Positions 33,317-46,219 of a stretch of 64,000 nt of DNA are shown piece by piece. The DNA comes from Neocallimastix lanati (nom. inval.) (Eukaryota; Neocallimastigomycota; Neocallimastigomycetes; Neocallimastigales; Neocallimastigaceae). The stretch's first letter is position 1. Every line of letters begins with the position of its first letter. Location of the stretch: NCBI GenBank assembly GCA_016946835.1, contig JACVTC010000013.1:1185001-1249000 (forward strand), given 5' to 3'. Below the pieces are notes generated by a model. It had not been told where the DNA came from. It saw only the letters and a program-made list of their open reading frames with translations, and searched no databases. The translations under genes were made by a program, and so were the position numbers.

Positions 33317-35962
33317 TTTTTCTTTTATTTTATAATTTTTATTTTAATTTCTAATTTTATTTTATTTTATTTTATATTTTTAATTAAGTTTCTAATTTTA
33401 TTTTATGTTATTTTATATTATATTTTATATTATATTATTATTTTATTTTAAATTTTTATTTTTATTATTTTATGGATATTAATATTAATAAATTAAAATA
33501 ATTGATATTATATTATTATATTAAACAAATAACAGTAATATATTAAAAGATTTTTGTTTTTAATAAATAAAAATAATTAAAAGTTCTTTTTTTTTATAAT
33601 AAATAAAAATAAATAAATATAATTATAATTTTATATACAATTTATTTACAAAAATAAATTTTTTTTTTTTATTTTTTTTTTTAAAACATAAACTATTATT
33701 TTAATAATAACTATATTTTCTAATAATATAATTTATTATTATAATAATATTTATTTATATAATTTATAATTTAATATATTAAAATTTTATATTTTTTATT
33801 GGATTTAATATTTAATATTTTTTTAATTTGGTTTACTAAAACTAAAGCGAATCTTTGATCTTTATATACTTTCTTAAAAATACAATAAAGATAATAGAAA
33901 TACATATTTCCTTTTTTTTTTTTTTTTTTTTTTTGCTATATTGAAAAATAATGACATCTATCTTTTTACAGAATTAAATGCCGTCAAAAAAAAAAAAAAA
34001 AAAAAAAAATTAATTAAAAAAAGAAATAATTAAATTAAATAGCGGTAATATTTGACCAAAAAAAAAAAAAACGGCAATTTAATTAATTTTTTTAAAAAAA
34101 TTAATATTTTTTCATTTCATTTTTTTTTTTAATTAATTTTTTATTTTATATTATTTTACATTTAGATTAAAAAAAAAATTATAATGAACTTTTATATCTT
34201 AATATTTATTATTGATTATTCTTTATTTTTATTATCATTTATTTTTTTATTATTCTTTATTTTTTTTATTATCATTTATTTTTTTATTATTCTTTATTTT
34301 TTTTTATTATTTTTATTTTTTATTTTTTTATTTTTTAATTATTTTTATTTTTTATTATTCTTTATTTTTTTCTTTAATTATTTTATTTTTATATTTAATA
34401 TTAATTATTGATATTTTAATTCTATTTTAATTATTTTATCTTTATTATTTTATTATATCTTAATATTTATTTTCCATTACTTTTATTTATTATTAATATT
34501 TATTAAATTTACTATTAATTAAATTTACTATTTATTAAATTCTTTTTTTTTTTTTTTTATTTTTTCTGTTATAATTTTTATTATTGTTTAAAATTTACTA
34601 TATTAGGATATATTATACCTTACACAAATTTATTAAAAACATTTTTTGAAATGTATAAAAAATTTATAAAAATTATAAAAATTATAATTATTCTAATTAG
34701 ATAAAAAAATAGATATAATAACTATAAAATAATGAATACTATTATGAAATAATGAATACTATATGAAATAATTTAATACTATATAAAATAATACTATTAT
34801 GAAATAAAATAATGATCATCTTTAATTAATTTTTTTATATTTATTAAATTTTATGACTAAAATCAAAATAAATTTATAAATCTTCGAATAAAAATTTTTT
34901 AATAAAGGAGAATTAAAGAAATTAAATAAAATTATAATAAATAAACTTTTTTCTTTTTGATTTTTGTGAAATTAAAAATTAAATATAAATTAAATGGAAA
35001 ATTCAAAATAAAAATTAAATAAATTTTATTTATAAATTTAATTAAACAAAATAAATTAAAATAATTAAATAAATGAAAATGGAATATTATTATTTAATTA
35101 TGAATAATGTATAAAATAAAATGAAATGAAATATTATTAATTATATAATTAAAAATAAATAAATAAATAATAATTAATTAATTAATAAATAATAATTAAA
35201 TAAATAATAATTAAATAAATAATAATTGAATAAACAATTATTAATAGTTAAATAAATAATAATTGAATAAATAACTATTAATAGTTAAATAAATAATAAT
35301 TGAATAAATAACTATTAATAGTTAAATAAATAATAATTGAATAAATAATTATTAATAGTTAAATAAATAATCATTCAATAAATAATAATTAATAATTGAA
35401 TAAATAATAAGTACTATTATCATTATAAAATTTACATCATTATAAAATTTATCTATCATTATATTGTACATATTTATTATGTAAATAATATTTGAAATTA
35501 TTAGGCTTTTCTATTAAAAAAAAAAAAAAAAAAAAAAGAAAGAAAAAGGAAAAAAAAAAAAAGAAAAAAAAAGGAAAAAAAAAAAAGAAAAAAAAGAAAA
35601 AAAGAAAAATGTATTAATTATTAAATAATAATTTTCATTTATTTTTTGTAAAAAAAAAAAAAAAAAACTTTTAATATGGAAAATAATTAAGAAGTATTGT
35701 ACAACTTTATAATTCAGCCTTTTTGTTTTTTATTGTTGTATTTTTTATTGTTGTATATTGTTATATTGTCAATTAATAAAATAAAAAAAAAATACACATT
35801 TCTTCTATTAATTAATATCATACTGAATAGTATTATTAGTAATATTAGTAATATTAGTAATAGTAATGTGTTTAATTAAATATAATGTTGTATTAAATAA
35901 TATAATTATTACTTATTTTTGTGTTAATGTCAAATCATCCTCTTCTGTTGAGTAACATTCTA

Positions 35963-35995
<33 letters not shown>

Positions 35996-37079
35996 AGTGA
36001 AGATATAAATTATATAATTTTTTTTTATTGTTTTCATAAAAGTTTTATATTTCCTAAATTACTTATAATTAAATATAAAATATACTAAAGTGTATTAAAA
36101 AAGACCAAATGAACTAATTAAAATAACAGAAAAAGAAATATTACATATAATATTTATAAATAATTTCATATAAACAATCTCTGAACAAATAATAAATAAT
36201 AAATAATAAATAATAAATAATATTTAATAAATAATAATAAATAATAAATAATAAATAATAAATAATAAAATTTGGAAATATGGAAATTTTTAATTACTGA
36301 AAAATAAGTTTTTGTGTAAATATGTAAATATAATAAAGATGAAAATGGAAAGAATGGAAGGTATATCAATTATTTAATAATATTTAAAGTTTGTTCGTGA
36401 AAATAATTTTTATACAAATTATATATATTTTTGAAAAAGAAAATTTTTTATAATAATTAAGTTTTTTTTTTTTAATGTACCACAACTAAAAACTAAACCA
36501 TAAATAATAAAATAATAAAAGGTTATTTTTTTTAAAAAAAATAATAATAATAATAATATAATTAAGAGAAATCATAAAATATTAATCATATAAATAAAAA
36601 ATAATAATAAGATAATTAAAAGAATTAATAATATAATTAAAAGAAATAAAAATGTTATAACAAAAATTACTATTAAAAAAATTTTTATGTTTTATTACAG
36701 TATTAATATATATAATAATTTATGTATGCATCCATAGCTCATGTTTTTTATGCTTTAAAAAAAAAAAAATGTAAAAATAATATTTTCATATAATATTTAT
36801 TATGTTAATTATATTATGAGTCTGCTTTTACTTTGCAATTATTTCTTTTTATTTCTATGTAGCAAACTTTTTAAAAATTTTTTTAAAATTTTTTTGTATA
36901 CATAATTAATATATATATTACACTTCATAAATTAAATATTGATTAAACTACATTAAAATTTATTAATTTAATATATATTGATCTACACTAGTTATACCAA
37001 AATTCACATTAGATAATATTACAATTCTTTTTACGTTAGCATAATGAAATTTTAATTATTGACATAAAGTTAATATTAA
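33317..37079. other. Long A/T desert
   Basis: 5' flank of the 926-aa gene and then about 3.7 kb without a supported gene. Homopolymers at 33912-33934 (T), 33986-34008 (A), 35517-35537 (A), 35966-35993 (A). Short Phe/Leu/Ile-only frames near 34184-34430 and 35697-35879 are translations of T-rich DNA. Confidence 0.6.
35160..35405. repeat. About 40-bp tandem repeat (taataattgaataaataactattaatagttaaa)
   Basis: Four to five imperfect tandem copies of a unit containing ataattgaataaataa and attaatagttaaat, preceded by shorter taattaaataaa units. Confidence 0.8.
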
Positions 37080-37400
37080 AAAAACTACATTATAAGTCTC
37101 GAGGACGACCCCTCCTAACAAAGGAATCAAAGATATGAATTTTAAAGTAAAAAGGAAAAATTTCTTTTGATTAAAAAAACCAAGGAAAAAGTTAACCATT
37201 AAATTTATTTTACTATTCATTTTAGCAATAATGGACTTTAAGCTTAATGATTTGATTCAATGAAAGTTATCCCAAGATATGTATATCGATTACTATTTGG
37301 TAGATGATTTTTAGCCATGATGAAATATAGGATTTACATACACTCATGGAGTTATAATGTTCTTTGGTTTAATAATTGATGTAGCTTATATATAGATTCC
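37080..37400 (-). mobile_element. LINE fragment K: reverse transcriptase connection region
   Basis: Minus strand gives NHLPNSNRYTYLGITF (about 37270-37320), which lines up with ELPKANCYTYLGVPF of LINE G, then MNSKI and a hydrophobic GFF stretch matching RNALYSIKGFL. Frames break repeatedly; no tail, UTR or poly(A) was found. A damaged internal fragment. Confidence 0.7.
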
Positions 37401-37660
37401 AAAAGTCATTTCATTTTTTTTTTTTTATTATTATATTTAATGTCCTAAACATGAGCTTTATTTAAAATTTTTTGATAATATCGTCTGTAAAATTGTTAAT
37501 ATATTTAAAAAAAAAAAAAAATTCTAATTTTGTTTTCATTTCTAAATATATCATATTTTTCTTACTTTTCTTGTATTTAAATTTCATATATTAAAAATTA
37601 TAGTATTTAATTTCTTCTTTATTTTTTGTGTGTGTGCATATGAGCGTAATTTAAATTATA
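37401..37660. other. A/T-rich spacer
   Basis: T run at 37416-37427 and A run at 37508-37520; nothing else recognised. Confidence 0.4.
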
Positions 37661-37663
37661 AAA

Positions 37664-37915
37664 TTATTTATGAAGTCCCAATTCAGATTGATAATCTTTG
37701 CTAAGTTTATAGTAGTCATCGGACTTTCCACTGTAACCATACTTACTGCAACAGCATCCATCTCTACAATAGCTAACTCCTTCTCCACATTTCTTGATAG
37801 AATCAGTTGGTAAACTGTTGGTCTTTGTAAATAATTTATTTACATACAATGTTTTGATGTTAGTAACCTTCGTGAAGGTTTTTAAAACGTAATAACTATC
37901 AAGAGATCTTTTTTT
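37664..37915 (-). pseudogene. Decayed hevein-type (CBM18) domain exon
   Basis: The minus strand is open from about 37908 to a stop at 37664 and ends with a hevein-like sequence: CGEGVSYCRDGCCCSKYGYSGKSDDYY...DYQSELG. The framework (CCSKYGY, GKSDDY, QSELG) is clearly CBM18, but the cysteines expected after GY, in the DYC position, before QSE and at the end are Ser, Tyr, Tyr and non-Cys. Only the N-terminal cysteines remain, so the four-disulfide fold cannot form. It probably is the 3' end of a dead gene whose upstream parts include the repeats at 38.7-39.2 kb. Rapid functional divergence is the alternative. Confidence 0.65.
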
Positions 37916-37929
37916 ATGAAAAAAATTTA

Positions 37930-38188
37930 TTATAAAGTCCTAAAAATAAAAACATAGTTTAAATATATTATCATTAATTATATTTTTTTTTTTAATTATT
38001 TAAAAATATACTCATACATTAAATTTTATTAATATTAATAAATAATTTAGTAATATATAATAAAATTAAAATTTATATAATTAAATTTAAATCTGTGATA
38101 ATTACAATTCATTTAAGTTCTATAATGAAGAATAATAGTCTAAATCATCATTGTAATCACAGTTTAGAATTGTTCTAATTATTCATAA

Positions 38189-38219
<31 letters not shown>

Positions 38220-38707
38220 ATAATTGTTATTTTAATAATATATTTTTATTATAAAAAATCTCTTATAAACCAGATATTATTGTTAAACAACAATTTAAAA
38301 AAAAAATAATAAATTACATTGTATTAAAATCAATTAAGGAGGCTAAATCATCAATATCCTTTTGTTAAAAGAAACTTCAACTAATTTTCTTCGAGAATTT
38401 TTAAAATTATATATTAAAAAAAAAAAAAAAGGTAAGAAATATAAAAAATTTTATTAATTTTTTAAATGAACATAATATAATATTTAATATTTTTATTTTT
38501 ATATTATTATAAACTATAATAAATAATAACAATAATGTATATATTAATTAATCGCATCTTCTTAACATTCTTTAATCTCTTAACTGTTAATAAAGCATCA
38601 TCTACACTTTTAGCACAACTTTATAATAATGTAAATTTATATATATTTACAAATAAATTTTATTTTATAAATAATTATTTTTAATTATACTCAAATTTAT
38701 TTTAAAA

Positions 38708-38747
<40 letters not shown>

Positions 38748-38750
38748 AGT
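37930..38750 (-). other. Probable interior of the decayed CBM18 gene
   Basis: Scattered GC-richer islands (38105-38180, 38325-38400, 38555-38625) sit between A/T runs and could be eroded exons; one minus-strand stretch reads SCAKSVDDALLTVKRLKNVKK. No domain can be named. A runs at 38190-38216 and 38708-38745. Confidence 0.3.
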
Positions 38751-38757
38751 TACACTT

Positions 38758-38976
38758 CAGTAACAGTAGCTTCGGAATTAGTAGTTTCGGTCTCAGTGGT
38801 CTTGAATGCAGAACTTTTATATTACAAATTCAGTAACAGTAGCTTCGGAATTAGTAGTTTCGGTCTCAGTGGTCTTGAATGCACAACTTTTATATTACAA
38901 ATTCAGTAACAGTAGCTTCGGAATTAGTAGTTTCGGTCTCAGTGATCTTGAATGCACAACTTTTATATTACAAATT
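38758..38976 (-). repeat. Three tandem 73-bp repeats (Thr/Glu-rich when read on minus)
   Basis: Copies start at 38758, 38831 and 38904 with a 73-bp period and differ by one or two bases. Minus strand reads KTTETETTNSEATVTE, like stalks of secreted fungal proteins. The period is not a multiple of three, so tandem copies cannot stay in one frame, consistent with a dead gene. A diverged copy lies at 39145-39185. Confidence 0.88.
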
Positions 38977-39189
38977 AAGTAATGAAAAAAAATTTAATAA
39001 AAATAATTTTTATTATATTAATTATTTTATATAAATAAATGTGTATAAAAAATGAATATAAAAATTATTCAGACATTTAATAATATTATATTTTAAATAT
39101 CATAAAAAATAAAAATAAAATGAAAAAATATATTAATATTAGTAGTTACACTTAAGTAGTAGTAGTCTCGGAATAGTTTTGGTCTTATA

Positions 39190-39957
39190 TTAATGATGTT
39201 CTTCTTAAATTTACCTACAAAGACCTTATGTTATTAGCGTTCTTTACATTTTAGTAAATTTCTTTAAGTCTAAAAAGTATTTACATTCATTAGATTTGCT
39301 TTAATTTTTTTTTAAAAAAATAATCATTAGATTATAAAATTATATATAATTAAATTTAAAATTTAAATGATTAAAATAAAATTTACATTTTTAATATATT
39401 ATAGTTTAATTTTTTAATAAATAAAAAAAAATACAAAATAATAATTTATGATAAAATAATAAATATTAATAAATATTAATACAATAAATATTGGATGTTA
39501 AATGAACCTTAAAATAATTGTTAAATAATTAATAAATATGCAAATAAATAATAAAATTATATAATAATGTTTTTATATAGCACTTTTTTTAATTATTATA
39601 TAGAGAAAATTTTTATTTTTTATTTAATATATAAAAATTATATATACAATAATGTTTTATGAAACTCAGGTATTAATTTTTATTTAGAGAGATATTTTAT
39701 TAATTTATGTTTTTTAATTTATGAAGAATTTATAAAATTATTTAAAATATATAAATATTATCACAAATATTATTATACCAATAATATAATACTTGTTTTT
39801 ATATAATTAATAAATTAATTATGAGCTTTTTCAAAAATGTGTTATAATTTTTATATTTCGTTATTATAAATAATTAAATATGAAAAAAATTTTTTTTTTT
39901 TTAAAAATGAAAATGAATAATCTAAAGTTTTAATTTATAATTATAAATGATTTATAA

Positions 39958-39999
<42 letters not shown>

Positions 40000-40136
40000 G
40001 ATCAATCTTGAGAAAAATATATAAATTGCAAATATTTTGAAAATAGTCTCTTTTTTAGGATTTAAAAAAAAAATTAATTAATTACATAAAAAATAATATG
40101 AAAAAGTAAAACTTTTATTTTTAATATTTTATTAAT

Positions 40137-40181
<45 letters not shown>

Positions 40182-41470
40182 TATCATAAAATTATATTAT
40201 TATAAAATTATGGAATAATGAATCACTTGTATTTGGATGAAACCCTTATCATAAAGAAATTAAATATTTATGAGTATCGATTTTAAATCGAAGAATTTAA
40301 ATTAAATTAAGATATAATAATAAAAAAAAAATAATAATAATTAAAAATAAAATGATTAATTGTATTTATATATATAAATATAATCATATTTCAAATTATA
40401 ACATAATTTTTAAATTTTAATGAATTGAATAAAATTAATAATGATTAAGAAAATAAAAAAGTTAAAAATTTCTTTGTTTAAATTATTTAAATGGTTTAAC
40501 TATTTTATTCGTTGAAGAAAATGACGATGCGCTTCCATAAGACTAATTTAAAACATTTAATAAATCTTCATAGATTGTAAAATATTTAAATTAAATAATG
40601 ATATAATTTATATTATAATAAACAAATTTATGATTAATATTTATATATTATGATTTATATATATATAATAAAATTAAATAAGGTTAAAGAAATTTCTATA
40701 TTGAATGAATTTATGTTATAAAAAAATAATGAAAATAAAATAATAAATGTTTATATATATATATATATTCATTTATATTTTCATTATATCAGTGATAGAG
40801 TTGATAGTAATAGTAGTAATGATAATAGAATAGTAGTAGTTGTATTAAAAGTAGTCACTTTTTTTTTTTTTTTTTTATTTGTAATATTTGTAAATTTCTA
40901 TATAATTTCCTTTTCTTCTGAATACAAGATAAAAGTATTTGTTTCGGCTTCTGATTATATTTTAATTTTTTTTTTTTTTTTTTTTTTTTTTCATTTCAAC
41001 CTCAACTTTTTTTTTTTTATTTATTCATTTTTGTTCATTGTTTTTTTTTTTTTTTATTGTTATTTTGACCTTTTTTTTTCACTTATTAACTTTTTTTTTA
41101 TTATTAATTTATTTATTTATTTATTTATCTTTTATTTTGTATTTCGTATTATTATTTTTTTTCTTTATATATTCAATTTATACATTCAGATTTATTATTA
41201 ATATTTATATATGAGAAAAGTATCTGTGTTTTTTATAATAAACTTTATTTATTTTTGTATTTATTTAATACATAAATTTTATTAATGTAAAGAACTCATT
41301 TTTTAAGATAATAAAAATAATTATTTTTTATAGTAAAAATTGAATGTGGTTCATTTCGCCAATTTTTAAAATACAAATTTTCAATACGCCATTTATTTTT
41401 AATGGCTTGTAAAATTTTTTGTTAACGCCATAAAAAATTATAATACAATTAATTTTAAAATAAATAAATG
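39190..41470. other. A/T desert
   Basis: No gene seen. Homopolymers at 39965-39995 (A), 40966-40991 (T) and a (TA)n tract at 40152-40174. At 41353-41440 three copies of cgcca stand out, one in a small hairpin gccatttatttttaatggc. Confidence 0.55.
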
Positions 41471-41474
41471 TATA

Positions 41475-42990
41475 AATTAATAAATAAATTGATAAATAAA
41501 TAAAGAATATAATAATAAAAATATATAAAATAAAATAAAATAAAATAAATAGTAGAATATAAATATAAAGTACAGATTGAATAAAATAAAATAATATAAA
41601 ATAAAATAAAATAAATAGTAGAATATGAATATAAAGTACATATTTAATAAAATAAAATAAAATAAATAGTAGAATGTGAATATAAAGTACATATTTAATA
41701 AAATAAAATAAAATATAAATAGTAGAATATGAATATAAAGTACGTATTTAATAAAATAAAATAAAATAAATAGTAGAATGTGAATATAAAGTACATATTT
41801 AATAAAATAAAATAAATAGTAGAATATGAATATAAAGTACATATTTAATAAAATAAAATAAATAGTAGAATGTGAATATAAAGTACATATTTAATAAAAT
41901 AAAATAAATAGTAGAATGTGAATATAAAGTACATATTTAATAAAATAAAATAAATAGTAGAATATGAATATAAAGTACGTATTTAATAAAATAAAATAAA
42001 ATAAATAGTAGAATGTGAATATAAATTACAGATTGAATAAAATAAAATAAAATAAATAGTGAAGTAATATAAAAGAATAAAGTATTAATAAAAATAAAAT
42101 AAAATAAAATAAAATAAAATAAAATAAATAGTGAAGTAATATAAAAGAATAAAGTATTAATAAAAATAAAATAAAATAAAATAAAATAAAATAAAATAAA
42201 ATAAATAGTGAAGTAATATAAAAGAATAAAGTATTAATAAAAATAAAATAAAATAAAATAAAATAAAATAAAATAAATAGTGAAGTAATATAAAAGAATA
42301 AAGTATTAATAAAAATAAAATAAAATAAAATAAATAGTGAAGTAATATAAAAGAATAAAGTATTAATAAAAATAAAATAAAATAAAATAAAATAAATAGT
42401 GAAGTAATATAAAAGAATAAAGTATTAATAAAAATAAAATAAAATAAAATAAAATAAAATAAAATAAAATAAAATAAAATAAATAGTGAAGTAATATAAA
42501 AGAATAAAGTATTAATAAAAATAAAATAAAATAAAATAAAATAAAATAAATAGTAGAATATTAAATATAAAGTACAGATTGAATAAAATAAAATAAAATA
42601 AATAAAATAAAATAAAATAAAATAAAATAAAATTAAATAAAATAAAATAAATAGTGAAGTAATATAAAAGAATAAAGTATTAATAAAAATAAAATAAAAT
42701 AAATAGTGAAGTAATATAAAAGAATAAAGTATTAATAAAAATAAAATAAAATAAAATAAAATAAAATAAAATAAATAGTAGAATATTAAATATAAAGTAC
42801 AGATTGAATAAAATAAAATAAAATAAAATAAAATAAAATAAAATTAAATAAAATAAAATAAATAGTGAAGTAATATAAAAGAATAAAGTATTAATAAAAA
42901 TAAAATAAAATAAAATAAAATAAAATAAATAGTAGAATATTAAAAATAAAGTACAGATTGAATAAAATAAAATAAAATAAAATAAAATAA
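41475..42990. repeat. 1.5-kb compound minisatellite
   Basis: First half: about ten copies of a roughly 50-bp unit, aaataaatagtagaatgtga followed by atataaagtacatatttaat, with variable aaaat filler. Second half (42050-42950): about ten copies of agtgaagtaatataaaagaa followed by taaagtattaataaa, separated by (AAAAT)n of varying number. The two unit types intermix at 42545-42600, 42770-42815 and 42925-42965. Confidence 0.92.
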
Positions 42991-43447
42991 ATATCTATTA
43001 TTAATTTTTATTAAAGAATATTAAAGATCAATGTTTTCGAAATGAAAATTTTTTACATTTTTATTATATTCAATTAATGATGTAGTTTAATATTATTGGT
43101 AGTTAATAATCTCATTAAATATAAATGATTTTTTGCTTTCTAACATATATAATTAAATAAACATTTTATTTTTAAAAATAAATTGTCTTTAATAATCTTT
43201 AATAAAAAATAATAATAAATATTTACTTTATTTTATTTTATATACTTGTACTTTTATATTATTACATTCAATATTTATTTTATTTTATATACTTGTACTT
43301 ATATTATTACATTCTTTATTTATTTATTTATTTATTTTACAAATAATTGAAAAACTAATTTTTCAAAATTAATATTACGAATAATATTGGATAATTAATA
43401 TAATAATTATAATTATATAATTAAAAAATATTTATAAAAATATAGAA
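42991..43447. other. 5' flank of the MULE-type gene
   Basis: A/T-rich; a direct repeat tttattttatatacttgta(c)tt...attattacatt occurs twice (43227-43270 and 43275-43310). No promoter motif can be supported. Confidence 0.45.
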
Positions 43448-44806
43448 ATGGAAGAAAATTTAATTATTGATATAAGTGAATCCAACAAAGGAAAAGAACA
43501 AATTATTATTAATAAAAAATATAAATTTAATTTTTCATATAAAAGAAAAGATAATTCCAAAGTGTATAAATGTACAGAATATAAAAAAATAAATAAATGT
43601 AAATCTTTTATTATTTTAAATGATAAGAAAGAAATTTTAAAGTATAATAGTTCACATAATCATCCTGAAAATGAATACGATGTATCCCTATCTATAATGA
43701 AACATAAAATTAAAGATGGAATTGAAAAAAGTTCAATTCCTTTTGGTATAAAAATAAAACCCCTATATAATAAAATTTCTAAAGAAATGGGACTTATATG
43801 TCCAGAATATAATTCAATTAAATCCCAAATATCAAGAAATTTAAATAAAAAACTACCATCCAATGTAACAACATTTGCTGAAATTCCAAGTGAATCTGAA
43901 TATTATAAAACAAAGCGAGGTGAAAATTTTATGATATTCAAAAATTCTAATTTAATAATTTTTCAATCCCCTTTTCAAGCAAAATTATTTAGGGAATATA
44001 ATGATGATATATTTGTTGATGGTACATTTTTTATTGCCCCTAAATTTAGTTATCAAGTATTTATTACAAGAACTTATGCTAAAGAATTAGATAGTTTTTA
44101 CACTACTTCTTTTGCAATATTAAAAAATAAAGAACAAGAAACATATAAAATGTTATTTGAAAAATTGAAAAAAAATGCTAATACATGTAACAATAATATT
44201 AGAATTGAACCAAAAAATTTGCATTGTGATTTTGAAAGGGCCATATCTAAAGCAGCAAAAACAATATTTCCTAATACAAATATTAAATATTGCATTTGGC
44301 ATTATAAAAAATCACTAGAAATTAAAAAAAATAAATTATGCTATAATGAAGTAAAAAATAATAATAATATATTTATTTATTATAAAGCTATTTCAAATTT
44401 ACCATTTATAAATCCTGAATATATATTTGATATTTATGTTATAATTAAAATTAAATCCATTAAAAATAATTATTGTCAATTTTTAAAATTTTTAGAATAT
44501 TTTTATAAAACATATTTAATTGATTATGATATGAAAATTTGGAATTATTATAATAATATAGAACATATAACAAACAATGCCTCAGAATCACTCAATAATT
44601 ATTTAAATAATTTATTTCCAACAAAACCATCTTTTTATGAATTAATAGATAAATTAAATGAACTTGAACATTTATCATATTATGATTATCAAAGAAAAAT
44701 AAGAGGAATTTGGAAAATAAAAAAAAGAGCAATAAATAAAGCTAATGAAATCAGTGTCTTAATTGAACGCTTCAAAAGTATTGAAGCCAAGTTAATTGAT
44801 GCTTAA
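43448..44806 (+). CDS. FLYWCH zinc finger / MULE-type transposase-like protein, 452 aa
   Basis: Uninterrupted single-exon frame. N-terminal FLYWCH-type zinc finger: C42, C51, H70, H72 in the pattern VYKC x8 C x18 HNH, a DNA-binding module. A MULE (Mutator-like) DDE transposase core follows: VDGTF with D191, CDFERAI with D261, CIWHY (C282, H285) and NNASES with E380, the expected D, D, C2H, E order. Thus all catalytic residues are kept and the frame is free of stops, unlike the LINE relics. MULE transposases cut and paste DNA between terminal inverted repeats. I found only a weak inverted-repeat candidate (41353-41367 versus 45722-45736) and no clear 9-bp target duplication, so it may be a mobile copy with eroded ends or a domesticated gene. 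Base composition is as A/T-rich as the surroundings, suggesting long residence. ATG at 43448 is the first in frame. Confidence 0.85.
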   Translation: MEENLIIDISESNKGKEQIIINKKYKFNFSYKRKDNSKVYKCTEYKKINKCKSFIILNDKKEILKYNSSHNHPENEYDVSLSIMKHKIKDGIEKSSIPFGIKIKPLYNKISKEMGLICPEYNSIKSQISRNLNKKLPSNVTTFAEIPSESEYYKTKRGENFMIFKNSNLIIFQSPFQAKLFREYNDDIFVDGTFFIAPKFSYQVFITRTYAKELDSFYTTSFAILKNKEQETYKMLFEKLKKNANTCNNNIRIEPKNLHCDFERAISKAAKTIFPNTNIKYCIWHYKKSLEIKKNKLCYNEVKNNNNIFIYYKAISNLPFINPEYIFDIYVIIKIKSIKNNYCQFLKFLEYFYKTYLIDYDMKIWNYYNNIEHITNNASESLNNYLNNLFPTKPSFYELIDKLNELEHLSYYDYQRKIRGIWKIKKRAINKANEISVLIERFKSIEAKLIDA

Positions 44807-45050
44807 TGTGATAGAAATAAAATTATTAATTTGTGGTTTGATTGTTTAACTAATTTAAATAATATAATATAAATATTACTTTATAATAAATAATTAAGAA
44901 ATGAGGAATGACCAAATGAAATAATCAGAATTCTGTCATTCAATAATTTAATTTATAAAGCATATTAAATTTATACAGTTTTAATAAATATTCAAATACA
45001 ATGTATAATTTATAGTTTTATCATTATAATTATTATTTCGCTTAATAATT
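44807..45050. other. 3' flank of the MULE-type gene
   Basis: A/T-rich; nothing recognised. Confidence 0.4.
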
Positions 45051-45054
45051 TTTA

Positions 45055-45570
45055 AAAGAAAAGAATTATTATTAATAAAATTTATATTTTTAATAACATT
45101 TGTAATTTTATATAATTTTTTATTAATAAAATTTAAATAAAAAAATTATTATTATTAGTTTTATATTTTTAATAACATTTAAGTAAAAGAATTATTATTA
45201 ATAACATTTATATTTTTATGTGTTTTTTTTATTAATAACATTTAAGTAAAATAATTAATAATATTTATATTTTTAATAACATTTAAGTAAAAGAATTATT
45301 ATTAATAACATTTATATTTTTATGTGTTTTTTTTTATTAATAACATTTAAGTAAAATAATTAATAATATTTATATTTTTAATAACATTTAAATAAAAGAA
45401 TTATTATTAATAACATTTATATTTTTAATAGCATTTAAATAAAAGAAGAATTATTATTAATAACATTTATATTTTTATGTGTTTTTTTTATTAATAACAT
45501 TTAAGTAAAATAATTAATAATATTTATATTTTTAATAACATTTAAATAAAAGAATTATTATTAAAAAAAA
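45055..45570. repeat. Tandem repeat of (agaattattattaataacatttatatttttaa)-type units
   Basis: About 500 bases in which attattaataacatttatat, atgtgtttttttattaataa and aagtaaaataattaataata segments recur in higher-order units of roughly 100 bp, at least four times. Confidence 0.88.
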
Positions 45571-46180
45571 GAATTAAAATCAAAAAATCTAACCATTATA
45601 TGATTTATTTAATTATTCACTTAATAATTAATTTAAAAATTGAAATAACAAAATAATACAATAAAATAATATTATGTAGTATAATATAGCTATAGCCACA
45701 AATTTATATATATCACGTGAAAAAAATTGGCGTAATGCAACTTCCCCGTAAAAATTACATATTTAATCATGTGATAATTCTATGAATTAATACACATAGA
45801 TAAATGTTACACAACATAAAAATATAAGAATAAAATATTAATATAAGAATATAATATTGATAATAATATAAGAATATAAAAATATAATATTAATAATATA
45901 AAAATATAAAATAAAATGTGATTATTTTAACAATATATATTACAATTAATATTGTTACTCTAACCCTGATTAATTTTTTTAAAAATATAACCTTTTATTT
46001 TTAAAATATATATATATAATATTATCAAAATCGTTGAAAAAAATTTTTTTTTTTTTTTGAATATTATAATTTAAATAAAACAAAAAGTGTATTTTTTTTT
46101 TTTTTTTTATTATTATTATTTAATTATTATTATCATCATTATGAAAAAATAATTTTTTTTTGTTATTATTAATATTCCAA

Positions 46181-46219
<39 letters not shown>

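Noticed and set aside
41477-41842. 121-codon minus-strand frame
   Set aside because: Translation of the minisatellite; repeats the same residues with every unit.
41475-42990. CRISPR-like array
   Set aside because: Units are A/T minisatellite repeats with (AAAAT)n fillers, not unique spacers between fixed repeats, and the genome is eukaryotic.
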